Positions 53,668 through 62,800 are shown, numbered from the stretch's first letter. The stretch: 64,000 nt of DNA from Flavihumibacter soli (GCF_010692725.1 NZ_JAAFZB010000090.1:81303-145302); one strand, 5' to 3'. The notes: generated from the sequence alone by a model not told the origin. Numbers and translations: made by a program.

Positions 53668-54465
53668 ATGATCCAGGATCTGTCAAGCCAGGGCGCCGTC
53701 CGCATGGGGCGTTACTTCTCCGGGACAAGCGGCGTCACTCTTCCGGTACCAAACAAGCTGTTATTTCCGCCGGAATTCCAGGATAAAAGTCGCCTGACCT
53801 ATTACGGCTCCCTGTTCAACAGTGTCGAGGTTAACAGCTCTTTTTATAAACTGCCCCTGGTCTCCACGGTACAGAAATGGGCAGCTGGTGTTCCTGAGGA
53901 GTTTAAGTTCACGTTTAAATTATGGAAGGAGATAACACATACCAAAGGCCTTGCTTTTAAACATGAGGACATCGTACGCTTCATGCATACAATTGATGCG
54001 GCAGGCGTAAAAAGTGGCTGCCTGCTTATACAATTCCCACCCTCCCTGACGGTCAGCTACGCGGCGCAGCTGATGCACCTGTTAAACGCAGTTGTACAGG
54101 AGGACATCCGGAGGAAATGGAAGCTGGCGGTGGAATTTCGCAACAGCAGCTGGTATACGGATGAGATATTCCGGCTGGCGGATAATTTCAATGCCGGAAT
54201 CGTCCTCCAGGATATGCCCGCCTCGCTCAACAACCGCTTAAGCGAACATGCAGATTTTGTCTATTTGCGCTTCCACGGATATAAGGGCGATTATAAGGGT
54301 AGCTATGAAGATGAGTTCTTATCAGAATACGCTTTCTATATCCGTGACTGGCTTTCTGAGGGCCGTGATGTCTATGTATATTTTAACAATACCAGGGGTG
54401 ATGCCGTGCAAAACCTGATGACACTGAATAGGTATGTGGAACAAAGAGCAAAAAGCAAGGAGTAA
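53668..54465 (+). CDS. DUF72 family protein
   Basis: 265 aa from the ATG at 53668; an in-frame TTG at 53659 would add three residues. DUF72 hallmarks: 'FSGTSGVTLPVP', 'YYGSLFNSVEVNSSFYKLP', 'FKFTFKLWKEITH', 'LLIQFPPSL', 'KLAVEFRNSSWY' and 'YLRFHGYKGDYKGSYED', ending 'VYVYFNNTRGDAVQN'. The TIM-barrel-like family (YecE) has no settled function. It starts 12 bp after the PAS kinase gene. Confidence 0.93.
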   Translation: MIQDLSSQGAVRMGRYFSGTSGVTLPVPNKLLFPPEFQDKSRLTYYGSLFNSVEVNSSFYKLPLVSTVQKWAAGVPEEFKFTFKLWKEITHTKGLAFKHEDIVRFMHTIDAAGVKSGCLLIQFPPSLTVSYAAQLMHLLNAVVQEDIRRKWKLAVEFRNSSWYTDEIFRLADNFNAGIVLQDMPASLNNRLSEHADFVYLRFHGYKGDYKGSYEDEFLSEYAFYIRDWLSEGRDVYVYFNNTRGDAVQNLMTLNRYVEQRAKSKE

Positions 54466-54608
54466 GGAGCAGAGAGCGAACAGGATAAAGCATAGAGCGG
54501 AAAGCATAAAACATAAAGCGCGGCGATATCACAATGAAATCTGTGTTAAATCTTTTTAATCTGTGAATTTCCCGAGTCAACCCGACGAACTACAACCCTT
54601 CCTGGGCC

Positions 54609-54653
54609 GTCATTGCGAGGTTTGCTTCTATCGGCAAACCGTGGCAATCTGCA
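54609..54653. repeat. CATTGCGAGG-type inverted repeat
   Basis: ATTGC..GGTTTGC (54612-54625) pairs with GCAAACC..GCAAT (54634-54648). The sequence has the form of the 'GTCATTGCGAGG...GGCAATCT' elements scattered in many bacterial genomes. Confidence 0.7.
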
Positions 54654-54686
54654 GCGGAACATCATCGCCGATTGAATTCCCTGACC

Positions 54687-54721
54687 TCCTCCGCCCTTCG
54701 GGCACCTCCTCCAGAGGAGGA
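54687..54721. repeat. Double hairpin repeat (GCCC-ttc-GGGC and CCTCCT-ccag-AGGAGG)
   Basis: Two adjacent small hairpins, 54693-54703 and 54705-54720, form a compact palindromic unit of a kind often dispersed in intergenic DNA of this phylum. Confidence 0.6.
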
Positions 54722-54847
54722 TAGATATTCATGTCAATACTATATTCCTTTGTTAGGGAAAATGCGATAGCATGACCTTCAGAATGGTCCGTGAAGGAAA
54801 TTTTAATATTTTAATAAGCCGTTCCGAATCACTATTCCCGATTTATT

Positions 54848-54950
54848 GGAGGTGGTCCTTCTATCAGGGACCGGAGGTGGTCTCACTATCCCATTAGCAC
54901 GTTACCTCATTACCGAATTATTCTGCGCCGTAGGTGCAGCAGGTAGGTAG
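54848..54950 (+). repeat. ~103-bp direct repeat, copy A
   Basis: Almost identical to 55120-55222 (one base inserted and a few substitutions). It begins GGAGGTGGTCC, contains CATTAGCACGTTACC and runs into the TCTGCGCCGTAGG element. Confidence 0.85.
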
Positions 54951-54998
54951 AGCTTATGCCCTGCGGCGTTCATCGTGCCGTCAGGTACGAAACATAAC
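54922..54998 (+). repeat. TCTGCGCCGTAGG element, copy 1
   Basis: 77-bp unit with a conserved left end (TCTGCGCCGTAGGTGCAGCA) and right end (TCGTGCCGTCAGGTACGAAA, then CATAAC), and a variable middle of about 31 bp. Both ends form small hairpins: GCGCC-gta-GGTGC and CGTGCC-gtca-GGTACG, each with one G-T wobble. Confidence 0.8.
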
Positions 54999-55119
54999 GG
55001 CGGCCAGAATAGCAGTCTTTTTACAGGTCGTTTCCCTAAAGAAATTGAACTTCATGATGGTCAGGCAAACAAACTTTAATATCCTTCAGATACCTACCGA
55101 TGCATTATCCTCCGCTGGC

Positions 55120-55222
55120 GGAGGTGGTCCCTTCTATCAGGGACCGGAGGTGGTCTCACTGTCCCATTAGCACGTTACCTCATTACCGAATTATTCTGCG
55201 CCGTAGGTGCAGCAGGTTGGTA
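55120..55222 (+). repeat. ~103-bp direct repeat, copy B
   Basis: Partner of copy A, 272 bp downstream. A third, shortened version of its right half lies at 55565-55611. Confidence 0.85.
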
Positions 55223-55271
55223 TAATATGGGAGAGGAGGGTTTCATCGTGCCGTCAGGTACGAAACATAAC
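55195..55271 (+). repeat. TCTGCGCCGTAGG element, copy 2
   Basis: Same left and right ends as copy 1, again 77 bp, with a different middle. Confidence 0.8.
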
Positions 55272-55377
55272 CGACCTTATTGACGATGGGTGTTATAGAT
55301 ATGACAGGCAGGTTGGCGTCTGTTGTTTTGCACCTATGGCGCAATGGAATGCCGGGGGATATTTTCTACCGACCTTT

Positions 55378-55392
55378 AGCCCCTACGGGGCT
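55378..55392. repeat. AGCCCCTACGGGGCT palindrome
   Basis: A 6-bp perfect stem with a 3-nt loop, part of the repeat island. Just before it (55328-55341) and again at 55508-55521 are reverse-oriented partial copies of the left end of the 77-bp element. Confidence 0.6.
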
Positions 55393-55438
55393 GCCTGAAT
55401 GATGAATGGTATTTACAAATTCTGGCCAACACATTCTT

Positions 55439-55470
55439 TCTGCGCCGTAGGTCCGGCAGGTTGGTAGAAC
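55439..55470 (+). repeat. TCTGCGCCGTAGG element, copy 3 (left half only)
   Basis: Keeps TCTGCGCCGTAGGT and CAGGTTGGTAGAAC but has no right end; a truncated copy. Confidence 0.65.
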
Positions 55471-55603
55471 TGATTAATTCGGCAATTAGTAAATGAGCGA
55501 ATGATTGTTTTGCATTATGGCGCAAGGAATATGGACTCCTGAATTTACTATCAACCCTAAGCCCCCATTAGCACATTAACAAATTACCTCATTACCGAAT
55601 TAT

Positions 55604-55680
55604 TCTGCGCCGTAGGTGCAGCAGGTTGGTAGAACTCATGCCCGGCTCGGTTCGTCGTGCCGTCAGGTACGAAACATAAC
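55604..55680 (+). repeat. TCTGCGCCGTAGG element, copy 4
   Basis: Complete 77-bp copy with both conserved ends; the middle differs from copies 1 and 2. Confidence 0.8.
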
Positions 55681-55745
55681 GCCCGGCCAAATCACCAGGT
55701 GTTTAAATTCCCGGTATCTTCACAAATCTTTTCGGGTAACAGGCC

Positions 55746-55777
55746 ATTGACAAATTGACAAATTGACAAATTATCAA
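55746..55777 (+). repeat. 8-bp tandem repeat
   Basis: Three exact copies of ATTGACAA followed by one variant (ATTATCAA). Confidence 0.85.
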
Positions 55778-55942
55778 AATTGCCAAATTTTATCCGGGTT
55801 GTTTAACTTGAATTTAATTTCTTGTCGAAGTAATATTGAGCTGAAAACTTCTACTTAAATTCTCCGTGCAAACGCAAAAAAGTGCGGCCGAACGTTCAGC
55901 AGTCCGATTTGTTTTAGATTGTTAATAATTATTTCGGCAATA

Positions 55943-55975
55943 TTTGGAATTGCCTTAGTGAAAACAATACTTTTG
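55943..55975 (+). promoter_or_regulatory. Bacteroidota-type promoter TTTG-N21-TACTTTTG
   Basis: TTTG at 55943-55946 and TACTTTTG at 55968-55975 fit the phylum's -33/-7 consensus (TTTG and TAnnTTTG) with 21-bp spacing. The start of transcription should be near 55982, leaving a ~55-nt leader before the ATG at 56037. It is the only strong promoter seen before the long operon to the window end. Confidence 0.7.
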
Positions 55976-56036
55976 CCCGGATTTGCCAAATGCAAAACAG
56001 GCGGCTGATCATATAAACCATGCATATTTTTCAACG

Positions 56037-56975
56037 ATGAGTTTTAACCGACGGTCCTTCATCAGGAGTAACGCCCTGATTGCGGGTGCCTTATTACTTT
56101 CCGATACCGCAGATGCGCTGGCATCAGTAAGCAAACAGATCAATACAGTCAGTGCGTCCCTGGAAGGCGTCAATATCTTTCATACCAATGATATGAACGG
56201 ACAGGTATCGGGAGCATTTAAAGGCTTCGGCGGACTTGATCTGTTCAAAAAGAGTGTGAAGGATCATGAATTCCGCGGACTACTACTCGACGGCGGCGGC
56301 TTTTTGAATGCCGACCAAACCCAGGCGCAACACAGGGAATTTATTGAACTGATGAACCGCACAGGTTATCATGCTGCAACCATAGGCGCTGCAGAATTAA
56401 GCAGCGGCCAGGAGCATCTTGCCGCACTCACAGCTAATATGAGTTTCACCCTCGTTAACTGCAATTACACATTTAGTGATCAGTTGCTGAAACAAAAAGT
56501 AAAGCCATATATCGTTCTCAAATACGGTAAGCACAGGATCGGTGTAACGGGGGTAGGGCCGGAGCTTAGCACAGCAGGCGTTGACTATAACGACCCTTCA
56601 AAAAGCCTGAAACAGGTGACCGCCATACTTAAGGAACAGGAGAATTGCAGCCTGGTGATATGCCTGGCTCATCTTGGTTTTGAAGGCGAGATGAATAACC
56701 TGGCCCTGGCTCAAAAATCTGCCAATATAGACCTGGTTATTGGGGGTGATGTGACTACTTCCAAAGGTCATGGTACCAGCGTTGTGAAAAATCAAGCTGG
56801 TTACGACGTCTTTGTAACGCATACAGCAGGCCGGGCGAGTGTATTTAACCATACGAGCATTGCGGCAAACAAAACCGTTCAGATCAGGACAGCCATTCCG
56901 GGAGTTTCCGGCGGGAACGCCACGGCAAGGGAACTGGCAGCTCTTAACTTACCTTTTAACGATCACTTAGTATAA
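56037..56975 (+). CDS. Exported metallophosphatase-fold protein with degraded active site
   Basis: 312 aa from the ATG at 56037; an upstream reading from 55983 starts within the promoter leader and is less likely. The N-terminus has a twin-arginine-type signal ('FNRRSFIRSNALIAGALLL'). The body aligns with the 5'-nucleotidase/UshA metallophosphoesterase domain, but the metal motifs are mostly changed. D-x-H is D-x-N in 'HTNDMNGQ', G-D is G-G in 'LLLDGGGF', G-N-H-E is G-A-A-E in 'ATIGAAEL', and G-H-x-H is G-D-V-T in 'VIGGDVT'. The His of 'LAHLG' remains. It is probably a non-catalytic, binding-only member. First gene of the collar operon, 4 bases before the next. Confidence 0.75.
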   Translation: MSFNRRSFIRSNALIAGALLLSDTADALASVSKQINTVSASLEGVNIFHTNDMNGQVSGAFKGFGGLDLFKKSVKDHEFRGLLLDGGGFLNADQTQAQHREFIELMNRTGYHAATIGAAELSSGQEHLAALTANMSFTLVNCNYTFSDQLLKQKVKPYIVLKYGKHRIGVTGVGPELSTAGVDYNDPSKSLKQVTAILKEQENCSLVICLAHLGFEGEMNNLALAQKSANIDLVIGGDVTTSKGHGTSVVKNQAGYDVFVTHTAGRASVFNHTSIAANKTVQIRTAIPGVSGGNATARELAALNLPFNDHLV

Positions 56976-56979
56976 ACAA

Positions 56980-57519
56980 ATGGACTTACCATATCTTGCA
57001 GAAATTATGATCGTATCGTTCAATTTTCCTCCTCGGGGCTGGGCAATGTGCAACGGACAATTTCTACCTATTAACCAGAATCAGGCCCTGTTTTCCCTGC
57101 TGGGAACAACTTATGGCGGTAACGGGCAAACCACTTTTGCTTTGCCCAACCTGAGAGGCCGGGCACCAATTCATATGGGCAACGGACATGATCTCGGAGA
57201 GGCTGCCGGACAAACTGCCCACACGGTCACTATATCAGAGCTACCTGCCCATAACCATGAAATACAAAAGCCAGCAACCGGATTTGTAAATGCGAAGGCT
57301 AAAATCGGTACGACGGCTAACATGACCACACCCGAGGGAAACTACTTTGCAGGAAACACTGCTGAGACCAAACGATTCAGTAACCGTTCTGATTCAAGCC
57401 TGGGAAATGGCGTGCCAACCGTCGGCAGCGTAGGCGGAAGCCAGCCGCATAATAATATGCAGCCCTACCTGGTTTTAAATTATGTAATTGCCCTTCAGGG
57501 TGTTTTCCCAACCCGTTAA
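56980..57519 (+). CDS. Phage tail-collar domain protein 1 (MdpB/microcystin-dependent family)
   Basis: 179 aa. It has the Collar domain at residues ~5-60: 'EIMIVSFNFPPRGWAMCNGQ' (20 residues), 'FLPINQNQALFSLLGTTYGG' and 'FALPNLRGRAPIHMG'. The variable middle (~75-145) has 'HTVTISELPAHNHEIQ' with paired His. The end 'SQPHNNMQPYLVLNYVIALQG' is also typical. It has no signal peptide. Phage members sit in tail fibres; chromosomal groups of such genes in bacteria are common and mostly uncharacterised. First of three tandem paralogues. Confidence 0.9.
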   Translation: MDLPYLAEIMIVSFNFPPRGWAMCNGQFLPINQNQALFSLLGTTYGGNGQTTFALPNLRGRAPIHMGNGHDLGEAAGQTAHTVTISELPAHNHEIQKPATGFVNAKAKIGTTANMTTPEGNYFAGNTAETKRFSNRSDSSLGNGVPTVGSVGGSQPHNNMQPYLVLNYVIALQGVFPTR

Positions 57520-57528
57520 TTAACGCAC

Positions 57529-58065
57529 ATGGCATCAAGTCCTTTTGTAGCAGAGATCGCTCTGTTCCCATTCAATTTTCCACCCACCGGCTGGGCGTTC
57601 TGTAACGGACAGCTGCTGCCTATATCGCAAAATACCGCCCTGTTCTCGCTGCTCGGAACTTATTACGGCGGCGATGGCATAAGTACATTTGCACTTCCTT
57701 ACCTCGAAGGCTGTTGTGCCATAGGTACGGGGCAGGGCCAGGGTTTAACGGAAAGATTTCTTGGCGAGCAGGGCGGATCAGACAATGTGACGCTTTTGAT
57801 CAGCGAAATTCCAACGCACACCCACACCGTACAGACTTCTTTGAAGACCGGCGGGACTGGGGTCACTGCCAACCCGATTGGTAATTATCCAACGACCACT
57901 GCGACGAATCTATACAGCAATACCGCCGGGTCCGAAACAATGACTCCGCTGAATGTCGACGTTCAGGTTCAGCCAACTGGCAGCTCGGTCCCGCATAATA
58001 ATATGCAGCCCTATTTAACGATCAATTTTTGCATTGCCCTTCAGGGTATATTTCCTCCAAGATAA
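57529..58065 (+). CDS. Phage tail-collar domain protein 2
   Basis: 178 aa, paralogue of the gene before. It keeps 'FNFPPTGWAFCNGQLLPISQ', 'ALFSLLGTYYGGDG' and 'SVPHNNMQPYLTINFCIALQG'. The 'LRGR.PIH' segment is replaced by 'LEGCCAIGTG', adding two adjacent Cys, so it has diverged at the otherwise conserved turn. It has an 'ISEIPTHTHTV' His cluster. No signal peptide. It starts 9 bases after collar gene 1. Confidence 0.9.
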   Translation: MASSPFVAEIALFPFNFPPTGWAFCNGQLLPISQNTALFSLLGTYYGGDGISTFALPYLEGCCAIGTGQGQGLTERFLGEQGGSDNVTLLISEIPTHTHTVQTSLKTGGTGVTANPIGNYPTTTATNLYSNTAGSETMTPLNVDVQVQPTGSSVPHNNMQPYLTINFCIALQGIFPPR

Positions 58066-58077
58066 TAAATAGAAATT

Positions 58078-58632
58078 ATGCCACCACACATAGGAGAGAT
58101 CCGCATTTTTGCAGGAAGTTTCGCACCGGCCGGTTGGATGTTCTGCCATGGACAGTTAATACCCATATCCGAAAATGATACACTGTTCACATTGATTGGC
58201 ACGACCTATGGTGGCGACGGGCAGGAAACTTTTGCCTTGCCGGACCTGCGGGGCCGGGTTCCGATCCATATGGGAACCGGTCCGGACGGGACGACATACC
58301 AGCTTGGTGAAGCAGCCGGTACGGAATCCGAGACGTTGACCACACAGCAGATCCCGGTACATAATCACGCTGCAACCGGCAAGGTAACGATCCCGGTTCG
58401 CGGTGACAGCCCGGGTCATCTTTCCAATCCCGCAAATGCAGCCATCGCGGTTAGCCCCGGTAAAAAGTTCTTTTCAAAGACCGAGTCAGCAAGCGGCACC
58501 ATGGCCCCGCTTGACATGCCGGGAGCAATCACACACCCTGCCGGCGGTTCTCAGCCCCATGATAATATGCAGCCCTTCCTGGCGGTTAATTATATAATCT
58601 CCATGTACGGGATCTTTCCTTCTCAAAGTTAA
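58078..58632 (+). CDS. Phage tail-collar domain protein 3
   Basis: 184 aa, third paralogue. 'IGEIRIFAGSFAPAGWMFCH', 'LIPISENDTLFTLIGTTYGG', 'FALPDLRGRVPIHMGTG', 'LTTQQIPVHNHAATG' and 'SQPHDNMQPFLAVNYIISMYG'. The middle carries the signature Gly/Ala/Pro-rich insert of collar proteins. No signal peptide. It follows collar gene 2 after 12 bases and is 4 bases from the solute-binding-like gene. Confidence 0.9.
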   Translation: MPPHIGEIRIFAGSFAPAGWMFCHGQLIPISENDTLFTLIGTTYGGDGQETFALPDLRGRVPIHMGTGPDGTTYQLGEAAGTESETLTTQQIPVHNHAATGKVTIPVRGDSPGHLSNPANAAIAVSPGKKFFSKTESASGTMAPLDMPGAITHPAGGSQPHDNMQPFLAVNYIISMYGIFPSQS

Positions 58633-58636
58633 CAGG

Positions 58637-59773
58637 ATGGTTGCCGGCGTTCTCCTTCCCACTTCCACGACACATCCGCTGATCCCCCATGATTTTATGG
58701 CAGGAATCAGGGCTTCATTAAAGCATACAGAAGCCTCTGTAACGCTTGTGCCGGGCTATGTTGGCTTTGGAGCCAGTGCGGATGTTGTAAAGGCAGAGGC
58801 TGAGAAGTTACTCCTGGAACATGATCCGGAAGTGATCATTGCCTTCGTTGATCACCCGATTGCCGACACTCTTTTCCCGCTCACGGCGCAGCTGAATAAA
58901 CTGCTGATCGTCGTTAATAGCGGGGCAAAATACGCTGTAGACTGGAAAGCACCTGCTCATGTCTATTTCCACACGCTGGAGAATGCTTACCTGAGTTATC
59001 TTACTGCAGGATATGCATCCCGTCAGGCGAATAAGGCCATGATGGCCACCTCCTATTACGACGGGGGGTATTCGCTTTGCCATGCCCTGACGCAACCCTT
59101 CATAAACGGGGGCGGGAAGATCCTGTATAACTTCGCCGGCAGTTTTAAGCTGGCCGAGTTCAATACTTCGCCCATGGCAGATTTCATAAGCGCGAACAGC
59201 GATGTACGTGCCGTTATGACTGTACTCAGCGGCGATCTGCTGCCGCCTTTTTACCAGCAGCTGGCAGAAGCCCTACCGGGTACCGAACTTCGCTTCTACG
59301 CGAGCCCGGTAACCCTTGAAGAAACAATAACACTTGGTAATGCCTTCCCTGCATCCTATACGGTTGAAGGATTCACCGGCTGGTATCAAGACTCTGGCTT
59401 ACCTGAGAATAACACTTTCTCAGGTAAAATGAGAGCGGGCTCAAGGGAGCCCAATGCTTTCAGTGCCCTTGGGTGGGACACCGGGCTGATCCTGAATGAA
59501 CTTGTTAACCGGGGATTGAATGGGGCACAGCTTCATGCGCTTCCGGAAGGCTCTTTCAATGAGATCAGCGGGGCGAAAGGCACACTTCGCCTGGACGAAG
59601 AAAGCCACCACTTTATAGGCGATGCCTGTTTATTAAAACACACCTCTGCAGGCGGTACTGAATTACTTCAGACGATCAATTCGGAAGCAGGCAGGGGAGT
59701 GATGAATGAAATGATTACACAAAAGATAGAAGGAATGACATCCGGCTGGCTAAATAGCTACCTGTGCTCCTGA
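58637..59773 (+). CDS. Type-1 periplasmic-binding-protein-fold protein without signal peptide
   Basis: 378 aa. It starts directly at the first strand ('MVAGVLLPTSTTHPLIPHDF') with no signal peptide or lipobox. It reads as a branched-chain amino-acid-type (Peripla_BP_6-like) ligand-binding fold: 'FMAGIRASLKH', 'EAEKLLLEHDPEVIIAFVDH', 'KLLIVVNSGAKYAVDWKAPAHVYF' (short blocks), a hinge, and 'RAVMTVLSGDLLPPFYQQL'. No ABC-transporter permease or ATPase gene is nearby. It is probably a structural or ligand-binding part of the operon's product and not a transporter component; how it would leave the cytoplasm is unknown. Confidence 0.7.
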   Translation: MVAGVLLPTSTTHPLIPHDFMAGIRASLKHTEASVTLVPGYVGFGASADVVKAEAEKLLLEHDPEVIIAFVDHPIADTLFPLTAQLNKLLIVVNSGAKYAVDWKAPAHVYFHTLENAYLSYLTAGYASRQANKAMMATSYYDGGYSLCHALTQPFINGGGKILYNFAGSFKLAEFNTSPMADFISANSDVRAVMTVLSGDLLPPFYQQLAEALPGTELRFYASPVTLEETITLGNAFPASYTVEGFTGWYQDSGLPENNTFSGKMRAGSREPNAFSALGWDTGLILNELVNRGLNGAQLHALPEGSFNEISGAKGTLRLDEESHHFIGDACLLKHTSAGGTELLQTINSEAGRGVMNEMITQKIEGMTSGWLNSYLCS

Positions 59774-59815
59774 TAACGATATACGATTTGATAAAACTTT
59801 ACTAATTCATTTTTA

Positions 59816-62800
59816 ATGAAGATTACCTTCCGTTCTATGCCGGTAAAGGCTATGCTTTTGCTGTTCTCATTTCTTCTTACTGCGGCAATTTCCAATGCGC
59901 AGTGTGTTTTATCTAAAGGAGATATTGTCTTTACGGGTTATGACCTGATCGATGACCAGGTAAATGGTACAAGTGCCGGGAATGGTCGTGATGACCGCTT
60001 TTCATTTGTCATTCTTCGCGATATCAGCGCGAATACCCAGATCTTCTTCACAGACCTTGGCTGGACCAGTCAGGGCAGTTTTCAGTCGTCTGACCGTGCC
60101 AGAACGGATGGTGTCATTTCCTGGACGGCCAATGTCGCCTATCCCGCAGGCACAGAAGTGACAATTAATACGAAGTTTTTGTTAAGCGCCAGCGTAGGTT
60201 CCGTAACCGGGGTACTTGAAAATTATGAGACCAGGGTGGATCTTCCAGGCCTGACTTCCGAATATATGAGCTTAGCCGAGATCAGCGGCGACCAGATCTT
60301 TGCGTTCACGGGTAACTACCTGAGTAATCCGACTTTACTTGCCGCGATGTCGGTTAATGCTCCCTGGGCATCTAACCTGGAATACTATGAAACGTCTTCC
60401 GGCACATCCGTGCTGCCTGGCACATTAGCAAGCGGTGCACAGAATTTGTCTATCAGCAGGATCGATCCCGACGATTCCGACATGAGGGATGCCTATACTG
60501 CACGGCTCAGGTCATTAGGTACCATTAGCGGCACGGCGGCAAGCATTGTCAGCACGGTTAACAATCCTGCCAACTGGGAGCTTAGTCCGGCAGCTACACC
60601 ATACCTTGAATTCACGAATTTAACAAATGGAAATACCTTCGATCTTTCCCTTCCGGTGATTACCGCTCAGCCTGTCAATGCAACCAACGTTTGCCCGACC
60701 GGGTCGACATTTTTTGAGGTCACGGCCGATGCGACAGCATGCAGTTTCCAGTGGCAGATCTATAATACATCCACTTTAACCTGGGATAACCTGACAAATA
60801 ACGGGATTTATACAACTGCAACAACATCCAAACTGAATATCAGCAATGTCAGCGGACTTGACGGTAAAAGATATCGTGTGCGGGTTTACGGTACAAAACC
60901 AGTACTCTCATCCGAAGTATCCATCAGCATACTGCCGGCCCTGTCCATCACGACGGTCAGCCTGCCTGATGCAGCAAAGTTTGTTACCTACAACCAGCAA
61001 TTAAACCATACCGGGGGTAAAGCAGCATATACCTACACGTTAAATGCCGGCAGCACGCTGCCCAACGGAATGACCTTATCTTCAGGCGGCATACTCGGTG
61101 GCGCTCCTACAGTAAGCGGTACCGCCAGTTTTACCGTTAAGGTAACCGATGGTTGCGGAACGATTGCTACCAAAGGATTTAGCCTGATCATCACGCCCGA
61201 GCCCCTTGTAACTTCGGTAGCTGCGCCGTCAAATGGAACTTATAAAGCAGGCGATAACCTGGATTTCCTTGTCACCTATGATGCCTCAGTGAACGTAACG
61301 GATATTCCGGCACTCGGCCTGACCGTGGGTAGTACGGCACGGAACGCAGCTTATATCAGCGGTACCGCTTCATCTTCATTGACATTCCGGTATACAATTC
61401 AGGCAGCTGACATTGATCTGGATGGTATTGCCATCACCGGTATAGTGCTCAATGGGGGCACTATTAAATCTGCCGGCGGAACCGCTGCGGTCAATAGCCT
61501 GGCCGGTGTAGCTTCAACAGCCGCAGTTCTTGTTGACGGGGTCTTGCCCGTTGTAAGTGCTGTGAGCTCCAGTGCGGCCAATGGATCTTTTAACGCTTCC
61601 ACAATCATTCCTGTAACCATAACTTTTTCTGAAAATGTTACGGTCACAGGTACCCCGCAATTGACCCTCGAAACGGGCGCTACAGACCAGGTGATCAACT
61701 ATGTGTCGGGATCAGGTACAAGCACTCTTACATTTAATTATACCGTTCAGGCAGGTGATAACACCAGCGACCTGGATTACACTTCATCAGCAGCACTTGC
61801 TTTATCCGGAGCGACCATAAAAGACGCTGCAGGCAATGATGCTGTACTGACGCTCGCTGCTCCGGGTGCCGCTGGTTCGCTCGGCGCGAATAAAGCCCTG
61901 CTCATCGACACGCAGCTGCCGGTGGTAAGTGCTGTAAGTGCGTCTACAGCTAATGGAACCTACAAGTCAGGTGATGTTATTACAATCACGCTTAGCCTCA
62001 GCGAAGCGGTTGCCGTAACCGGTACTCCGGCATTAAGCCTGAACTCCGCCGGCACGGCCCTTTATGCATCCGGCAGCGGCAGCAGTACGCTCAATTTTAC
62101 CTATACAATTGCAACTGGGCACAGCAGTGCGGATCTTGATTTTTCAGGCACCAGTGCATTATCCCTGAACAGCGGCACGATGAGGGACGCTGCAGGCAAT
62201 AACCTCAATACAATCCTCCCGGCTCCGGGAAGCGGTAATTCTATCGGCGGTCAGAAAAATATCGTGGTTGATGCCATTGCGCCATCAATCCTGAGTGCTG
62301 CAGTTCCGGCCGATGGAACTTACGGTGCCGGCCTGAATCTTGACCTGACTGTTTCTTACAACGAAGCGGTAACAGTAAATACAGGTGGCGGAACACCTTA
62401 TATCGTCCTAAGCCTCAATACAGGAGGCGCTGTAATGGCGGCATATGTTTCCGGCTCCGGAACAGCAGACCTGGTTTTCCGCTATACCCTGGCTTCCGGG
62501 AATGTCGATAATGACGGGATAACGCTCGCAAGCAGTATTGCACTGAACGGCGGCACCATCAGGGACGCAGCCGGAAATAACGCGGCGGTTTCAGGCATCA
62601 GCTTCGGATCAACGTCATCTGTGCTCGTCGATGGTATTGCTCCTTCCGTAAGCAGCATCAACCGGACGGCAGCTGCTCTCAGCAACAGTTCTTCATTAAC
62701 TTATACACTTACATTCAGTGAGGCGGTGAGCGGACTTGACGTTACCGATCTGAGCTTAACCTCTACAGGCACAGTATCCGGAACCATCGCCTCCGTCAGT

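Larger units (their letters stand above)
54466..55942. other. 1.5-kb non-coding block of dispersed repeats
   Basis: No believable gene on either strand. The block is a mosaic of short repeats: a CATTGCGAGG-type hairpin (54609-54653), CCTCC/GGAGG hairpins (54687-54721), two ~103-bp direct repeats, four copies of a TCTGCGCCGTAGG-element with a conserved right end, inverted partial copies, and 8-bp tandem repeats (55746-55777). The beginning (54466-54520) is A/G-rich low-complexity sequence. Such mosaics are typical of intergenic repeat islands in Bacteroidota; no transposase is present in the window. Confidence 0.8.

Noticed and set aside
54934..55398. Two plus-strand frames of 78 and 63 codons (54934-55170 and 55207-55398)
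   Set aside because: Both translate the repeat elements and begin with the same repeat-derived residues. There is no promoter, fold or homology that I recognise.
54922..55680. CRISPR-like array
   Set aside because: The repeated units are long with variable middles and irregular spacing (some inverted or truncated), and no cas gene is present.
55983..56036. Upstream start for the metallophosphatase-fold protein
   Set aside because: The first 18 residues would be translated from a leader only a few bases after the inferred transcription start. The twin-arginine signal fits the ATG at 56037.
59964..60161. Plus-strand frame of 65 codons
   Set aside because: It overlaps the adhesin gene in another frame, with no start signal or family.
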